The translations under genes were made by a program, and so were the position numbers. The notes below the pieces were generated by a model. That model was not told where the DNA came from. It ran no database searches and was given only the letters and a program-made list of their open reading frames with translations. Positions 9,428 to 18,719 of a DNA stretch of 41,823 nucleotides are shown here, piece by piece (positions within the stretch are counted from its first letter, which is position 1; each line of letters starts with the position of its first letter). The stretch is from Liquorilactobacillus capillatus DSM 19910 (GTDB lineage: Bacteria; Bacillota; Bacilli; Lactobacillales; Lactobacillaceae). Location of the stretch: the NCBI RefSeq assembly GCF_001434915.1, contig NZ_AZEF01000011.1, positions 1 to 41,823 on the forward strand, read 5' to 3'.

Positions 9428-12102
9428 TACTTATCCTCATCTCTGAGCCTTGTCCTATTAAGCATTCCTTGGACACCAGGCTGTTCAATTTTTGATTGGC
9501 TAATTCGTTTTCTACTAGGTCTAGTTAACTCTTCATAAACAGCTTTATCCTCTTTATTTGGCGCAGGAGCTAATTTTTTCAAGTATCTTTTTCTTTCTAA
9601 AAAGGTAGTTCCTTGTTTAGTAATATTATCAATAATAGCTCTACGTTCATTTTGTCCTGCTTCATTACTAAAACTATTTAATAAATCGCTAACACCTTCA
9701 AGTGAAATTTTCGAATTATTATTTTCAGAATTTTCTTCTTCTGATTCCCCTTTAAAGTTTTCTGGATTATAGGGTGTCATGTACTTAAAATTCTCACCTT
9801 TATAGGCAAATAAAGACTGAAAACAGTCCGCTAACATACTGGCTTCTCTATTAATTCTTTGGTAAGTTAGGTAATTATTAATTCTTTCTAGTGTATAATT
9901 AGCCCAAGTATCTTTAGAATCATCTGCATAGTTATAAGTATTTATTAAATCTAGCTGAAAGACATCTGTTACTAAATACCCTAATTTTTTTTCATCACCT
10001 GGAGTATTAGTAAATATTCTTTTAGCCATCTCAATCTGTTCTTCAATATAATCTTGATGTGTTAAATACGCTAGCGGATCTAAATTATAGTTTCTTTTTG
10101 CAAACATCTGCATTTCAAATTTCATCATAGGATTTCTAAGATTCCAATACTTGATGTTATTTCCTTCTTTACTTACAGCATTTATAAAGTATCTTCTATT
10201 GAAAAGTAATGGTATTACATCCTTATCGCTTAAAACTTCTCTTGTCTGAGATCCCAAACTTGAGCGATTAGTGTATACCATGTATGGGAGAACATCTCTT
10301 AATAACATTGTAATATTACTATCTTTACTACTATTAGTTGGCCAGATAAATGGCTTTCTGAAACGTTTATTATAAGCTATAAAACTAGTTGTAACTTTAC
10401 CATTCAATAAAAGTATGTAATTATTTTTGCTTATCTGCATTTTTTCTTTATTATCTTCTTTATCAATTACTCCTAAAATATTTTTCATTAATAAAATTGA
10501 ATAATTAATTTTTATGAAATAAATTAATTTGTATATACTATTATTTTCTAGAAATCTTTGATAAGAAAATTCAAGAATCTCAATTATATTAAGTACATCA
10601 CCAAGCGAAACATTCTCAGATGATATATAATTTATATTAAGAATATAATTTTGAAAAACACCATTTTTATATGTATCAATTCTTTCAGTATTTATTTCAT
10701 TATCTAGTTTACCTAGCAAATTAAAGATTTCCCGATAAATGACATAGTTATGTTCTTTTATATCTGAATTCTTAATTTTGTTATATACCTCAATCAAATT
10801 TGAAGGTAAGATGCTTTTGGCAATTAAATTAAGATACGATTCAAATTTTTCGATATTTTTTAATTTTTTAGTTACTACGTCACTTAGTTCTACACTGTTA
10901 ATATCTGAATTATTTTCAAACATATCCATATCAAAAATAACTTTTAAAAACTGTATCAAATCGCGCAAGTTTTTTGTAAAAAAATTATCATAAAATTCAT
11001 TGTTTTTTGTTGGCTCAAATGTAAGCCCCGTTGCATTAAAAATAGCTTTAGTTAACCAATCCTTGACCGAGAGCCCATCATAATGTTTTTCACCTGACAA
11101 ATCAATACTTGTAAGTAAATCCCTAATTTGTTGAGTATCCTTACCCTTTATTAAAAAGTCCCTTAAATAATCATACATTGGTTTTGCCATAGCGACAGAT
11201 TGTTCTGGCAATAATATTTGATGGTTATGCGGAATTAACTTAGATAGCTGATTATTAACCCTGTCTTCAAGTTCGTTTATATCTATGACATTTTCGTCTA
11301 ATAAAATTTTATTCTCATTTATACTTTCTGCTAATAAAGTATTTTCTAATTGCTTCGGACGATACGCAAGTATTACAATAAGTTTAGTATATGCAATAAA
11401 CTTACTTAACATTTCAATTTCTTTTACGATGTACTTGTTACTAATAAGATCTAAATCATCAATAACACAAACCACTTTCATGTCTTTTTTGCCCTTTACA
11501 CTAACAAATCTATCTATAAGGCAATTAACTTCTTTAATAAAATTAACTTTATTTTTCAAGTCTTCCGTAAAACTTTCTGTTGAAAGTCCTTTAGCTAAGT
11601 CTTTACGATCAATTCTTAAAGAACTTAAAGTCTTATTTACTTTTTCTAACTGTCCATAGAAATTATTCAAGGTATATTCAAAGCCGTCAGTGCTGCAAAA
11701 AAAGCTATCATCATCTATTTTATCTATTGTATTTTTCCTCTCACCCTCGACCTCCGAAGCTATTTTTGATATGATAAGTTCTAAAATATTAAGTTGATCG
11801 TCCAGTATACTTGGATCTATTGGATCAAGAATTATTATTTTTGAATTTTCTTCTTTTTTCTCGTCTCCTTTTATTTTATTAATTGCCACCTTTAAAAATG
11901 AACTTTTACCACTACCTCTATTACCTAAAATCCCAATAATTCTCGATTCGATTTGCTCATTATCAATCCCACAAATCTCTTTAAAAATATTTTTAAATTT
12001 TTCAAGTTTATCATCATACAAACTATGACTAAAACTATCGCTATTATTTCCAAAGGAATATATATTTCCATCAGATGGTAACTTCAAAAAATCAGTTTTC
12101 AC
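9427..12102 (-). CDS. rdrA: RADAR-type P-loop ATPase RdrA
   Basis: Predicted ATPase partner of RdrB. In studied RADAR systems RdrA oligomerises, docks on an RdrB shell and is needed for phage-triggered deamination. The 891-residue protein has Walker A GNRGSGKS at 60-67 and a Walker B strand VCVIDDLDL at 211-219, then LIVILAYRP (241-249), a likely sensor-type strand. A long alpha-helical C-terminal region follows, ending in a basic tail (LTRPSRKRISQSK and on). No membrane segment is seen. The start is a GTG at 12102 with AAGGAG 8 bases upstream. It is the first gene of a two-gene operon and overlaps rdrB by one base. The ATPase alone could suggest other AAA/STAND-like defence proteins; the coupled giant deaminase makes RADAR the best reading. 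Codon use and AT content look like the flanking accessory DNA. Confidence 0.85.
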   Translation of the reverse strand: MKTDFLKLPSDGNIYSFGNNSDSFSHSLYDDKLEKFKNIFKEICGIDNEQIESRIIGILGNRGSGKSSFLKVAINKIKGDEKKEENSKIIILDPIDPSILDDQLNILELIISKIASEVEGERKNTIDKIDDDSFFCSTDGFEYTLNNFYGQLEKVNKTLSSLRIDRKDLAKGLSTESFTEDLKNKVNFIKEVNCLIDRFVSVKGKKDMKVVCVIDDLDLISNKYIVKEIEMLSKFIAYTKLIVILAYRPKQLENTLLAESINENKILLDENVIDINELEDRVNNQLSKLIPHNHQILLPEQSVAMAKPMYDYLRDFLIKGKDTQQIRDLLTSIDLSGEKHYDGLSVKDWLTKAIFNATGLTFEPTKNNEFYDNFFTKNLRDLIQFLKVIFDMDMFENNSDINSVELSDVVTKKLKNIEKFESYLNLIAKSILPSNLIEVYNKIKNSDIKEHNYVIYREIFNLLGKLDNEINTERIDTYKNGVFQNYILNINYISSENVSLGDVLNIIEILEFSYQRFLENNSIYKLIYFIKINYSILLMKNILGVIDKEDNKEKMQISKNNYILLLNGKVTTSFIAYNKRFRKPFIWPTNSSKDSNITMLLRDVLPYMVYTNRSSLGSQTREVLSDKDVIPLLFNRRYFINAVSKEGNNIKYWNLRNPMMKFEMQMFAKRNYNLDPLAYLTHQDYIEEQIEMAKRIFTNTPGDEKKLGYLVTDVFQLDLINTYNYADDSKDTWANYTLERINNYLTYQRINREASMLADCFQSLFAYKGENFKYMTPYNPENFKGESEEENSENNNSKISLEGVSDLLNSFSNEAGQNERRAIIDNITKQGTTFLERKRYLKKLAPAPNKEDKAVYEELTRPSRKRISQSKIEQPGVQGMLNRTRLRDEDK

Positions 12103-12163
12103 TTTACTAACTCCTTATTATTTTAACTGTATTTTTTAGCTAAAGACAAATCATTATATTTTT

Positions 12164-12192
12164 ATTATATAACTTTATTGCTAAATAGTAAG
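12164..12192 (-). promoter_or_regulatory. Candidate promoter of the rdrA-rdrB operon
   Basis: Minus-strand perfect -10 TATAAT (12164-12169), 17-base spacer, poor -35 CTTACT (12187-12192). About 60 bases separate it from the rdrA GTG. The weak -35 leaves the call tentative. Confidence 0.45.
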
Positions 12193-12301
12193 TATTAAAA
12201 TTAGACTTATAAAGAATTGCCAGTGATGGTTTAAAAATATCCACATCACTTTATGAAATTTTCAAACTACTCTTAATAATCCTATATAAATTCCGAATTC
12301 A

Positions 12302-12340
12302 TACAAAAAGGATTCTAATCACAACATGATTAGAATCCTA
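12302..12340 (-). terminator. Terminator of the EPS operon, after glmM
   Basis: Perfect 13-bp stem AGGATTCTAATCA (12309-12321) with TGATTAGAATCCT (12327-12339), 5-base loop and TTTTT on the minus strand. It closes the long leftward EPS operon before the rdrA promoter region. Confidence 0.9.
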
Positions 12341-12381
12341 AATTATTATTTTCTTAACCACAGTTAAATCTATGTCTCTTA

Positions 12382-13737
12382 CTAACCTACCCCAACTTCA
12401 CTTTTAACAACATCAACTATCTCCATTACATAGTTATGAACAAGTTCAGGTGTGGCAGCTTCTGCCATTACTCTAAGTAGGTTTTCTGTTCCACTAGGTC
12501 TTACCAGTACACGACCTTCACCAGCCATTTTTTCTTCAACTTCAGTAATTTTACTTTTTATCAGTTGATTGTTCAATGCCGCCTTCTTATCAACTACGTG
12601 TACATTTACTAATTCTTGCGGATAGGTAGTAACTTCTGCAGCTAATTCAGAAAGTTTCTTACCCGTTTGTTTTAAGACGTTCAGTAATTGAATAGCTGTT
12701 AACATACCATCACCAGTCGTATTATAATCCGAAAAGATAATATGACCAGACTGCTCTCCACCAAGATTATAGCCGTTTTTTCTCATTTCTTGTGCTACAT
12801 AACGGTCTCCTACCTGTGTTTTTACAGAACTAAGCCCATTAGCACCCATTGCTTTATAAAGCCCAAGGTTACTCATTACTGTAGTCACGATAGTTTCTTT
12901 CTTTAAACGGCCTGTATCACTCATATACTTACCACAAATGTACATGATCTTGTCACCGTCAATAATATTGCCTAACTCATCCACAGCAATACAGCGATCA
13001 CCATCACCGTCAAAAGCTACCCCACCTTGGGCACCTGTCTTAGTAACAAATTTTGCTAGATTATCAGGATGAGTAGATACTACTCCATTGTTTATGTTAA
13101 GCCCATTTGAGCTTACTGCGGTTGTTTCAAGTTCAACACCAAGCTCTAAAAATAATGATTTAATTAATTCACTAGTTGATCCATTAGCACCGTCAACCGC
13201 AATATGTAATCCTGTTAAATCATTCGGAATCGTTTTCTCTAAAAATTGAATATATCTTTGGACGCCTTCATTAAAATTCTTAGCTGTTCCCAAGCCTTCT
13301 GCAGCTGGACGTGGTAAAGAATCAGTTTTCTTATCTAATAAGACTTCAATTTCTTCTTCTTGTTCATCAGATAATTTATACCCATCTCCGCCAAAGAACT
13401 TAATTCCATTATCTTGAACTGGATTATGGGATGCTGAAATCATGATACCTGCGTTAGCTCCTTCAGTTCTTACAAGATAAGCAACACCTGGAGTTGTCAT
13501 AATCCCCAACTTTAAAACTTCAATCCCAACTGACAGCAATCCAGCAACTAAGGCATTTCCCAACATTTCACCAGAAATCCGTGTATCTCGAGCTACAATA
13601 ACCTTAGGTCTCATACTCTTATTCTCAGCATGCTTTGTTAAAACATAACCACCGGCTCTCCCAAGTTTAAAAGCTAATTCAGGACTAAGCGTTTTATTTG
13701 CAACACCACGAACACCATCGGTACCAAAATATTTCAT
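12382..13737 (-). CDS. glmM: Phosphoglucosamine mutase
   Basis: Interconverts glucosamine-6-phosphate and glucosamine-1-phosphate on the way to UDP-GlcNAc for peptidoglycan and other glycans. The 451-residue protein begins [20 protein letters not shown], the GlmM signature. It has the phospho-serine loop ASHNP (Ser103), the metal loop DGDGDR (243-248), the sugar-binding GGEQSGH and the C-terminal phosphate-binding RPSGTEN. ATG 13737 has GAAGGAGT upstream. In many Firmicutes glmM follows cdaA-cdaR; here it is the last gene of the EPS operon, 77 bases after rmlD and just before the operon terminator. It could be the only glmM, relocated, or a second copy serving the EPS pathway. A phosphoglucomutase role is less likely given the start signature. 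Confidence 0.95.
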   Translation of the reverse strand: MKYFGTDGVRGVANKTLSPELAFKLGRAGGYVLTKHAENKSMRPKVIVARDTRISGEMLGNALVAGLLSVGIEVLKLGIMTTPGVAYLVRTEGANAGIMISASHNPVQDNGIKFFGGDGYKLSDEQEEEIEVLLDKKTDSLPRPAAEGLGTAKNFNEGVQRYIQFLEKTIPNDLTGLHIAVDGANGSTSELIKSLFLELGVELETTAVSSNGLNINNGVVSTHPDNLAKFVTKTGAQGGVAFDGDGDRCIAVDELGNIIDGDKIMYICGKYMSDTGRLKKETIVTTVMSNLGLYKAMGANGLSSVKTQVGDRYVAQEMRKNGYNLGGEQSGHIIFSDYNTTGDGMLTAIQLLNVLKQTGKKLSELAAEVTTYPQELVNVHVVDKKAALNNQLIKSKITEVEEKMAGEGRVLVRPSGTENLLRVMAEAATPELVHNYVMEIVDVVKSEVGVG

Positions 13738-13814
13738 TTTTGTACTCCTTCAAAAAACTCTTCACCAAGTTAACCATAGATAACTAATATCTCTATATGC
13801 AAATACAATATTAG

Positions 13815-14660
13815 TTATAGATTATTATCAATTTCTTTTATAAACTTCTGCAGAGCATCTTCCCATTGTGGAAACTTAAAACCAGTTTCCTTAGCTAAAT
13901 GCATCACTGAGTAATGTGGTCTAAATGCTGCAGTTGGATATTGATCAGATGAAACCGGAAGGACCTCAACGTCCTTATCCTTTAGTATCTCTTTAGCAAA
14001 TTCATACCATGAACATTGACCATCATTGCTACATTGGTAAATACCATATTTGATTTTATTGTCAATTAAATAAGTTAAAAATTCTGCTAAGGTACGTGTC
14101 CAAGTTGGTCGCCCTATCTGATCAGACACAACAGTCAATTTATCATGACTTTTTGCCAGATTTAGCATAGTGTAGACAAAGTTATGCCCCCATTGTCCAT
14201 AAACCCATGCTGTCCGAACAATATAATACTTATCACAATACTTCTGTACAGCTTCTTCACCTAATAATTTAGTACGTCCATATTCATTACGTGGACCTTT
14301 AGGATCATTAGGCATATATTCGCCACTTGTTCTTGTTCCGTCAAAGACATAATCAGTACTTACATAAACTAACAAAGTATCATATTTCTGACAAGTTCGA
14401 GCAATAATCTCTGTTCCAACAGCATTGATTAGTTCATCTGCAGCTTTACCTTCACCTTCAGCTTTGTCAACTGCCGTATAAGCTGCACAATGATATACTA
14501 TCTCTGGCTGATGTTCAGCAAAATAACTAGCTACTTGTTTTTCATTGGTAATATCTAACTCTTTAACATCAGCTGCTTCGTATGCAACATTCCGTTCATC
14601 TAACAAATGTTGCAATTCTTGCCCTAATTGACCATTCCCACCTGTAATTAAAATTTTCAC
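13815..14660 (-). CDS. rmlD: dTDP-4-dehydrorhamnose reductase
   Basis: Last step of dTDP-L-rhamnose synthesis: NAD(P)H-dependent reduction of dTDP-4-keto-L-rhamnose. The 281-residue extended SDR protein has the nucleotide-binding GGNGQLGQEL near residues 7-16, the YVSTDYVFDG segment and the catalytic YxxxK (YGRTKLLGEE). WVYGQWGHNFV and DQIGRPTWT follow, all typical of RmlD. The start is GTG 14660 behind TTGGGGGAAT. It lies 16 bases after rmlB within the gene run rmlA-rmlC-rmlB-rmlD, so the full rhamnose donor pathway is present and rhamnose is probably in the EPS repeat unit. Confidence 0.95.
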   Translation of the reverse strand: MKILITGGNGQLGQELQHLLDERNVAYEAADVKELDITNEKQVASYFAEHQPEIVYHCAAYTAVDKAEGEGKAADELINAVGTEIIARTCQKYDTLLVYVSTDYVFDGTRTSGEYMPNDPKGPRNEYGRTKLLGEEAVQKYCDKYYIVRTAWVYGQWGHNFVYTMLNLAKSHDKLTVVSDQIGRPTWTRTLAEFLTYLIDNKIKYGIYQCSNDGQCSWYEFAKEILKDKDVEVLPVSSDQYPTAAFRPHYSVMHLAKETGFKFPQWEDALQKFIKEIDNNL

Positions 14661-14676
14661 TTAGTATTCCCCCAAA

Positions 14677-15660
14677 CTAATTTAATGCTGCCTTTTTTTT
14701 CAAAGGACGCCACCAATCTTCATTATGCAGATACCACTGAACTGTTTCCTTAATTCCAACATCAAATGTATAGTTCGGTTTCCAACCAAGTTCTCTTTCA
14801 ATCTTGGCTGGGTCAATTGCGTAACGTCGATCATGCCCTAAGCGATCTTTAACATATTCAATTGAATCTTCAGTTAAACCCAATTTTTCAACAATTAAGT
14901 GAACAATTTCATTATTAGTTCGCTCATTATGTCCACCAACATTATAGATTTCGCCCTTAGTACCTTTATGCAAAACTAAGTCAATTGCTTGGCAATGATC
15001 TGACACATGCAACCAGTCTCGAATGTTTTTACCATCACCATAAATTGGTAACTTTTTGCCATCCATCCCATTAGATGTCATTAATGGAATAAGTTTTTCT
15101 GGAAATTGATAAGGGCCATAATTATTCGAACACCGCGTAATATTAACATTTAAACCATAAGTTTCATAATACGCACGAACTAGCAAGTCTGCTGAAGCTT
15201 TACTAGCAGAATATGGCGAATTAGGTGCTAAAGGTGTTGTTTCTTTAAAGTATCCTGCTGCACCCAAAGTCCCGTATACTTCATCAGTTGAAACCTGTAA
15301 ATATTTATGAACACTTAACTTCTTAGCAGCATCTAGTAACGCCAAAGTCCCCTGTACATTAGTCTCAACAAAGACTTCTGGGTGTAAAATAGACCGATCA
15401 ACATGGCTTTCTGCAGCAAAATTAACGATTGTATCAATTTGATGTTCTTGGATAAGGTGCTTTAATAATTCACGATTTGTTATATTCCCCTGCACAAATG
15501 TATAGTTATCATTGTTAGCAATATCGTCTAAGTTGTGGATATTTCCCGCATAAGTTAGCAAATCTAAATTAACTATTTTATAGTCCGGGTATTTTTTAAG
15601 CATGTAATGGATAAAGTTGCTTCCAATAAATCCTGCTCCACCAGTAACTAATAAATTCAT
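14677..15660 (-). CDS. rmlB: dTDP-glucose 4,6-dehydratase
   Basis: Second step of the dTDP-L-rhamnose pathway, forming dTDP-4-keto-6-deoxyglucose with bound NAD. The 327-residue protein shows GGAGFIGSNFIHY at the N-terminus, the catalytic STDEVYG segment and YSASKASADLL (YxxxK), then TRCSNNYGPYQFPEKLIPL and GDGKNIRDWLHV. All of these are hallmark RmlB motifs. The frame is open 8 codons upstream, but the ATG at 15660 has GGGGAGGG just before it, inside the end of rmlC. The ATG follows the rmlC TAG after a single base, so the two are tightly coupled. Confidence 0.96.
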   Translation of the reverse strand: MNLLVTGGAGFIGSNFIHYMLKKYPDYKIVNLDLLTYAGNIHNLDDIANNDNYTFVQGNITNRELLKHLIQEHQIDTIVNFAAESHVDRSILHPEVFVETNVQGTLALLDAAKKLSVHKYLQVSTDEVYGTLGAAGYFKETTPLAPNSPYSASKASADLLVRAYYETYGLNVNITRCSNNYGPYQFPEKLIPLMTSNGMDGKKLPIYGDGKNIRDWLHVSDHCQAIDLVLHKGTKGEIYNVGGHNERTNNEIVHLIVEKLGLTEDSIEYVKDRLGHDRRYAIDPAKIERELGWKPNYTFDVGIKETVQWYLHNEDWWRPLKKKAALN

Positions 15661-15661
15661 G

Positions 15662-16231
15662 CTATTTACCCTCCCCATAGACAAAATTCAGCTTTGCATC
15701 TTTAAGTCTTGGATGCTTTGTATCTTTGTCAGATAGAATTAAATGCTCCAAAGGCATTGGCCATTCAATCCCAATATCAGGATCATCATACGCTATACCG
15801 CCATCTGCTTCAGGTGCATAATAACCATCGACTTTATAAGCTACATTAACATTTGGAGTTAAAGTCACAAAACCATGAGCAAAGCCCTTGGGAACTAATA
15901 ACTGTCGATGATTATATTCACTAAGAATATATCCTTCCCACTTGCTGTAGGTTGGAGAACCTTTGCGGATGTCCACGAGTACGTCATAAATAACACCAGT
16001 AACTGCCCTTAACAATTTGGTTTGAGCATATGGCGCAAGTTGGTAATGCATTCCACGTAAGACACCGGGTTCAACAGAAAGAGATTGGTTATCTTGCGTA
16101 AATTCAACATTAATCCCTGCATTCTGAAACTTATTTTGTGTATATGTTTCTGTAAAAAAGCCACGATGATCCCCAAAAACATCTGTTTCTACTAGTTTTA
16201 CATCTTGTAAATTTGTATCAATAATTTTCAA
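15662..16231 (-). CDS. rmlC: dTDP-4-dehydrorhamnose 3,5-epimerase
   Basis: Third step of dTDP-L-rhamnose synthesis: double epimerisation at C3 and C5. The cupin-fold protein of about 189 residues has DHRGFFTETY near residue 20, the catalytic-region MHYQ, and KLLRAVTGVIYDVLVDIR, then PKGFAHGFVTLT. These are diagnostic for RmlC. The frame opens at a GTG at 16240, but that codon abuts the AAGGAG (no spacing). A TTG at 16231, giving MKIIDTNLQ, has normal spacing and matches the usual RmlC start, so I place the start there. It sits between rmlA and rmlB. Confidence 0.94.
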   Translation of the reverse strand: MKIIDTNLQDVKLVETDVFGDHRGFFTETYTQNKFQNAGINVEFTQDNQSLSVEPGVLRGMHYQLAPYAQTKLLRAVTGVIYDVLVDIRKGSPTYSKWEGYILSEYNHRQLLVPKGFAHGFVTLTPNVNVAYKVDGYYAPEADGGIAYDDPDIGIEWPMPLEHLILSDKDTKHPRLKDAKLNFVYGEGK

Positions 16232-16247
16232 CTTTACCACTCCTTAT

Positions 16248-17117
16248 TTAGTTTTGGTTTATTAGTCTTATTAAGTATTGACCATAATCATTTTTTTTCA
16301 TTGGTTGTGCTAATTCAAATAGTCGTTCTTTATCAATGTAACCCATCCGATACGCAATCTCTTCTAAACAGGCAACCTTTAAGTTCTCACGTTTTTGAAT
16401 CGTTGAAATAAAACTAGCTGCATCAAGCATCGATTCATGTGTTCCCGTATCAAGCCATGCATATCCGCGACCCATCAGTTTAACGTTAAGCTCACCGTTA
16501 TGTAGATAAATTTTATTGAGATCTGTGATCTCAAGCTCACCGCGCTCAGAAGGTTTAAGGTCAGCTGCGTAATTAACAACCTTATTATCATAGAAATATA
16601 AACCTGTAACCGCATAATTACTTTTAGGCTTCTTAGGCTTTTCTTCAAGTGAAACTGCCTGCATATTTGAATCAAATTCGACAACCCCGAAGCGTTCTGG
16701 GTCATTCACATGGTATCCAAAAACCGTTGCCCCCGCAGTTAGCTTAACTGCATCCTGCAGCATATTAGCCATACCACTGCCGTAATAAATATTATCTCCC
16801 AAAATTAAACATACCGGATCATTTCCAATAAATTCACGTCCAACTATGAAAGCTTCAGCTAAACCATTAGGTCTTTCCTGTACTGCATAGCTTAAATTAA
16901 TTCCGAAGTCAGAACCATCACCTAACAATTGGCTAAACATAGGTGTGTATTCTGGTGTTGAAATAACCAATATATCTTGTATTCCCGCTAACATTAATGT
17001 AGATAATGGATAATAAATCATTGGTTTGTCGTAAACTGGAATCAATTGTTTTGAAATACCACGCGTGATTGGATATAACCGTGTACCACTGCCACCTGCT
17101 AACACAATTCCTTTCAT
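16248..17117 (-). CDS. rmlA: Glucose-1-phosphate thymidylyltransferase
   Basis: First step of the rhamnose pathway: makes dTDP-glucose from glucose-1-phosphate and dTTP. The 289-residue protein starts [18 protein letters not shown] (nucleotidyltransferase signature), followed by [36 protein letters not shown] and [11 protein letters not shown], all RmlA hallmarks. A frame five codons longer exists, but ATG 17117 is preceded by GAGGTGGGG at proper spacing. It starts the rmlACBD block that follows wzx after 55 bases. Confidence 0.96.
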   Translation of the reverse strand: MKGIVLAGGSGTRLYPITRGISKQLIPVYDKPMIYYPLSTLMLAGIQDILVISTPEYTPMFSQLLGDGSDFGINLSYAVQERPNGLAEAFIVGREFIGNDPVCLILGDNIYYGSGMANMLQDAVKLTAGATVFGYHVNDPERFGVVEFDSNMQAVSLEEKPKKPKSNYAVTGLYFYDNKVVNYAADLKPSERGELEITDLNKIYLHNGELNVKLMGRGYAWLDTGTHESMLDAASFISTIQKRENLKVACLEEIAYRMGYIDKERLFELAQPMKKNDYGQYLIRLINQN

Positions 17118-17172
17118 TACACCCCACCTCAATATGAATCTAATTTAGTGTAGATACGTAAAAAACATACTA

Positions 17173-18699
17173 TTATTTTCTTCTTTGTTTAATAATTAAT
17201 TTTATAATTATACTTCTAAAGTCTAATCTAGCAGAAAATATTGCCATAAATATTATAATTATAATCAAACCTATAATAATTATGTTTAACAAAAAATTAA
17301 ACATACTAGTTACTATTAACCAACGATTTAGCATAATTATTGGAATTACAGTAATAAAAAAACTAAAATAAAACCATATCGTATTTTTAATGTACCACCA
17401 AGCACTAGATTTAAAGCCATACTTAAAGACTATATATGGTTCAAACCACAAATTAATACATGCCGAAGAAAATATCGTACCTAGAAGTACACCATCTATT
17501 TGTAATTTAAAAATAACTAGTAATAAAGTCGAGATTACAATATTTAAAAAGGCTTCGCACATTGCTTTCCATCGTTGTTGCCAAAAAAGACCATACGCCG
17601 AGATAAAGGTCCGAACGGTTCCTTGGTACATTAAAATAACTAAGTATAATGACATAAAAAAAGAGGTATGTATAGGTAAAACATATTTTTTACCTAACCA
17701 TATAAAAATAAAATTATTTATAAAAGCAAATACTAGAACTCCCGCTAAATAACTAATAGCTGCATTAAGAATCCAGTACATTTTAAATGCCCTATATGAT
17801 TTTCCATTCGTACTATCTGCAATTAAATTACCTATACTGGGAATTACAGCATTAGTAGCCTGTTGTAGAATACTTTTTACTGAATTAGTTATTAATGTAT
17901 AGTTAGAATACAACCCAACTGATGCTAACCCAACAAAAGCAGACAACATAATGTTATCAGAACCAAGAACAATTATAGTACCTACTTGAGAAGAAACGTT
18001 ACCTACTACGTTCTTTTTCAAATTTTGAATTACATCTTTTGATAATTTTTTTACTTTTTTTTCTTTTAAAAAAGGGTACTGTCGATTAACAACAAACGTA
18101 ATACTAATATTTGAAACTATTGTAGTAGTAATTTGAATTATTAAATAATAAGTATAGCTGTGAAAAAAAACTAAAAGTATAATTTGTAAGGCTACTGATA
18201 TACAATAAAAAAGTAAGTCGTTTACAACTGTTATGTAATTCTTCTGGTCTGCATTTAACATAGACCGCTTATACGTAAAAAAATAACTTACAACTGAATT
18301 AAATAAAAATAACAAATAATATATGTATACTTTCCCGCTAATAGAATTTTCTTTTATAAACAGAGGTAACATTGGAACTAATAATATTCCTAAAAAACCA
18401 ATAATAATACCAATAGCGTTATAAACATTTTTATATAACCTCATTAATGATTTAATTTCCTCTTTATCATTAAGTACTATCGGTTTATATAGCTCGTACA
18501 CGATAGAAGTGCCAATTCCCAATTCAGCTAGAGAAAAAAAGCTAAGAATATTTGTAAATAAACCATTTAACCCTAGAATCTCAACTCCTAATAAATTAAT
18601 AAAAATAGAACGTGTAACAAATCCCAATAGTGTCCTTATAGAGTACGCCCCCACGGAAACTGAAGAATTAACTAAAGAGTTTCTCACTAGATTTCTCAA
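17173..18699 (-). CDS. wzx: Polysaccharide flippase (Wzx-like)
   Basis: Predicted to flip the undecaprenyl-linked repeat unit across the membrane. The 508-residue protein has about 12-14 hydrophobic helices and belongs to the MOP/polysaccharide transport superfamily. The N-terminal region (NSSVSVGAYSIRTLLGFVTRSIFINLLG) and the first loop with LNGLFTNILSFFSLAELGIG are typical of Gram-positive EPS flippases. The most likely start is a TTG at 18699; AAGGAGT lies 12 bases upstream, a little far, and a GTG four codons on is an alternative. It is the last gene of the variable core before the rml block, and its AT content is high, like the glycosyltransferase genes. Confidence 0.87.
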   Translation of the reverse strand: MRNLVRNSLVNSSVSVGAYSIRTLLGFVTRSIFINLLGVEILGLNGLFTNILSFFSLAELGIGTSIVYELYKPIVLNDKEEIKSLMRLYKNVYNAIGIIIGFLGILLVPMLPLFIKENSISGKVYIYYLLFLFNSVVSYFFTYKRSMLNADQKNYITVVNDLLFYCISVALQIILLVFFHSYTYYLIIQITTTIVSNISITFVVNRQYPFLKEKKVKKLSKDVIQNLKKNVVGNVSSQVGTIIVLGSDNIMLSAFVGLASVGLYSNYTLITNSVKSILQQATNAVIPSIGNLIADSTNGKSYRAFKMYWILNAAISYLAGVLVFAFINNFIFIWLGKKYVLPIHTSFFMSLYLVILMYQGTVRTFISAYGLFWQQRWKAMCEAFLNIVISTLLLVIFKLQIDGVLLGTIFSSACINLWFEPYIVFKYGFKSSAWWYIKNTIWFYFSFFITVIPIIMLNRWLIVTSMFNFLLNIIIIGLIIIIIFMAIFSARLDFRSIIIKLIIKQRRK

Positions 18700-18719
18700 T
18701 TAAATAATTTACTCCTTTT

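Noticed and set aside
11285-11659. 124-codon plus-strand frame antisense to rdrA
   Set aside because: Lies fully opposite the rdrA ATPase domain; composition explained by the real gene.
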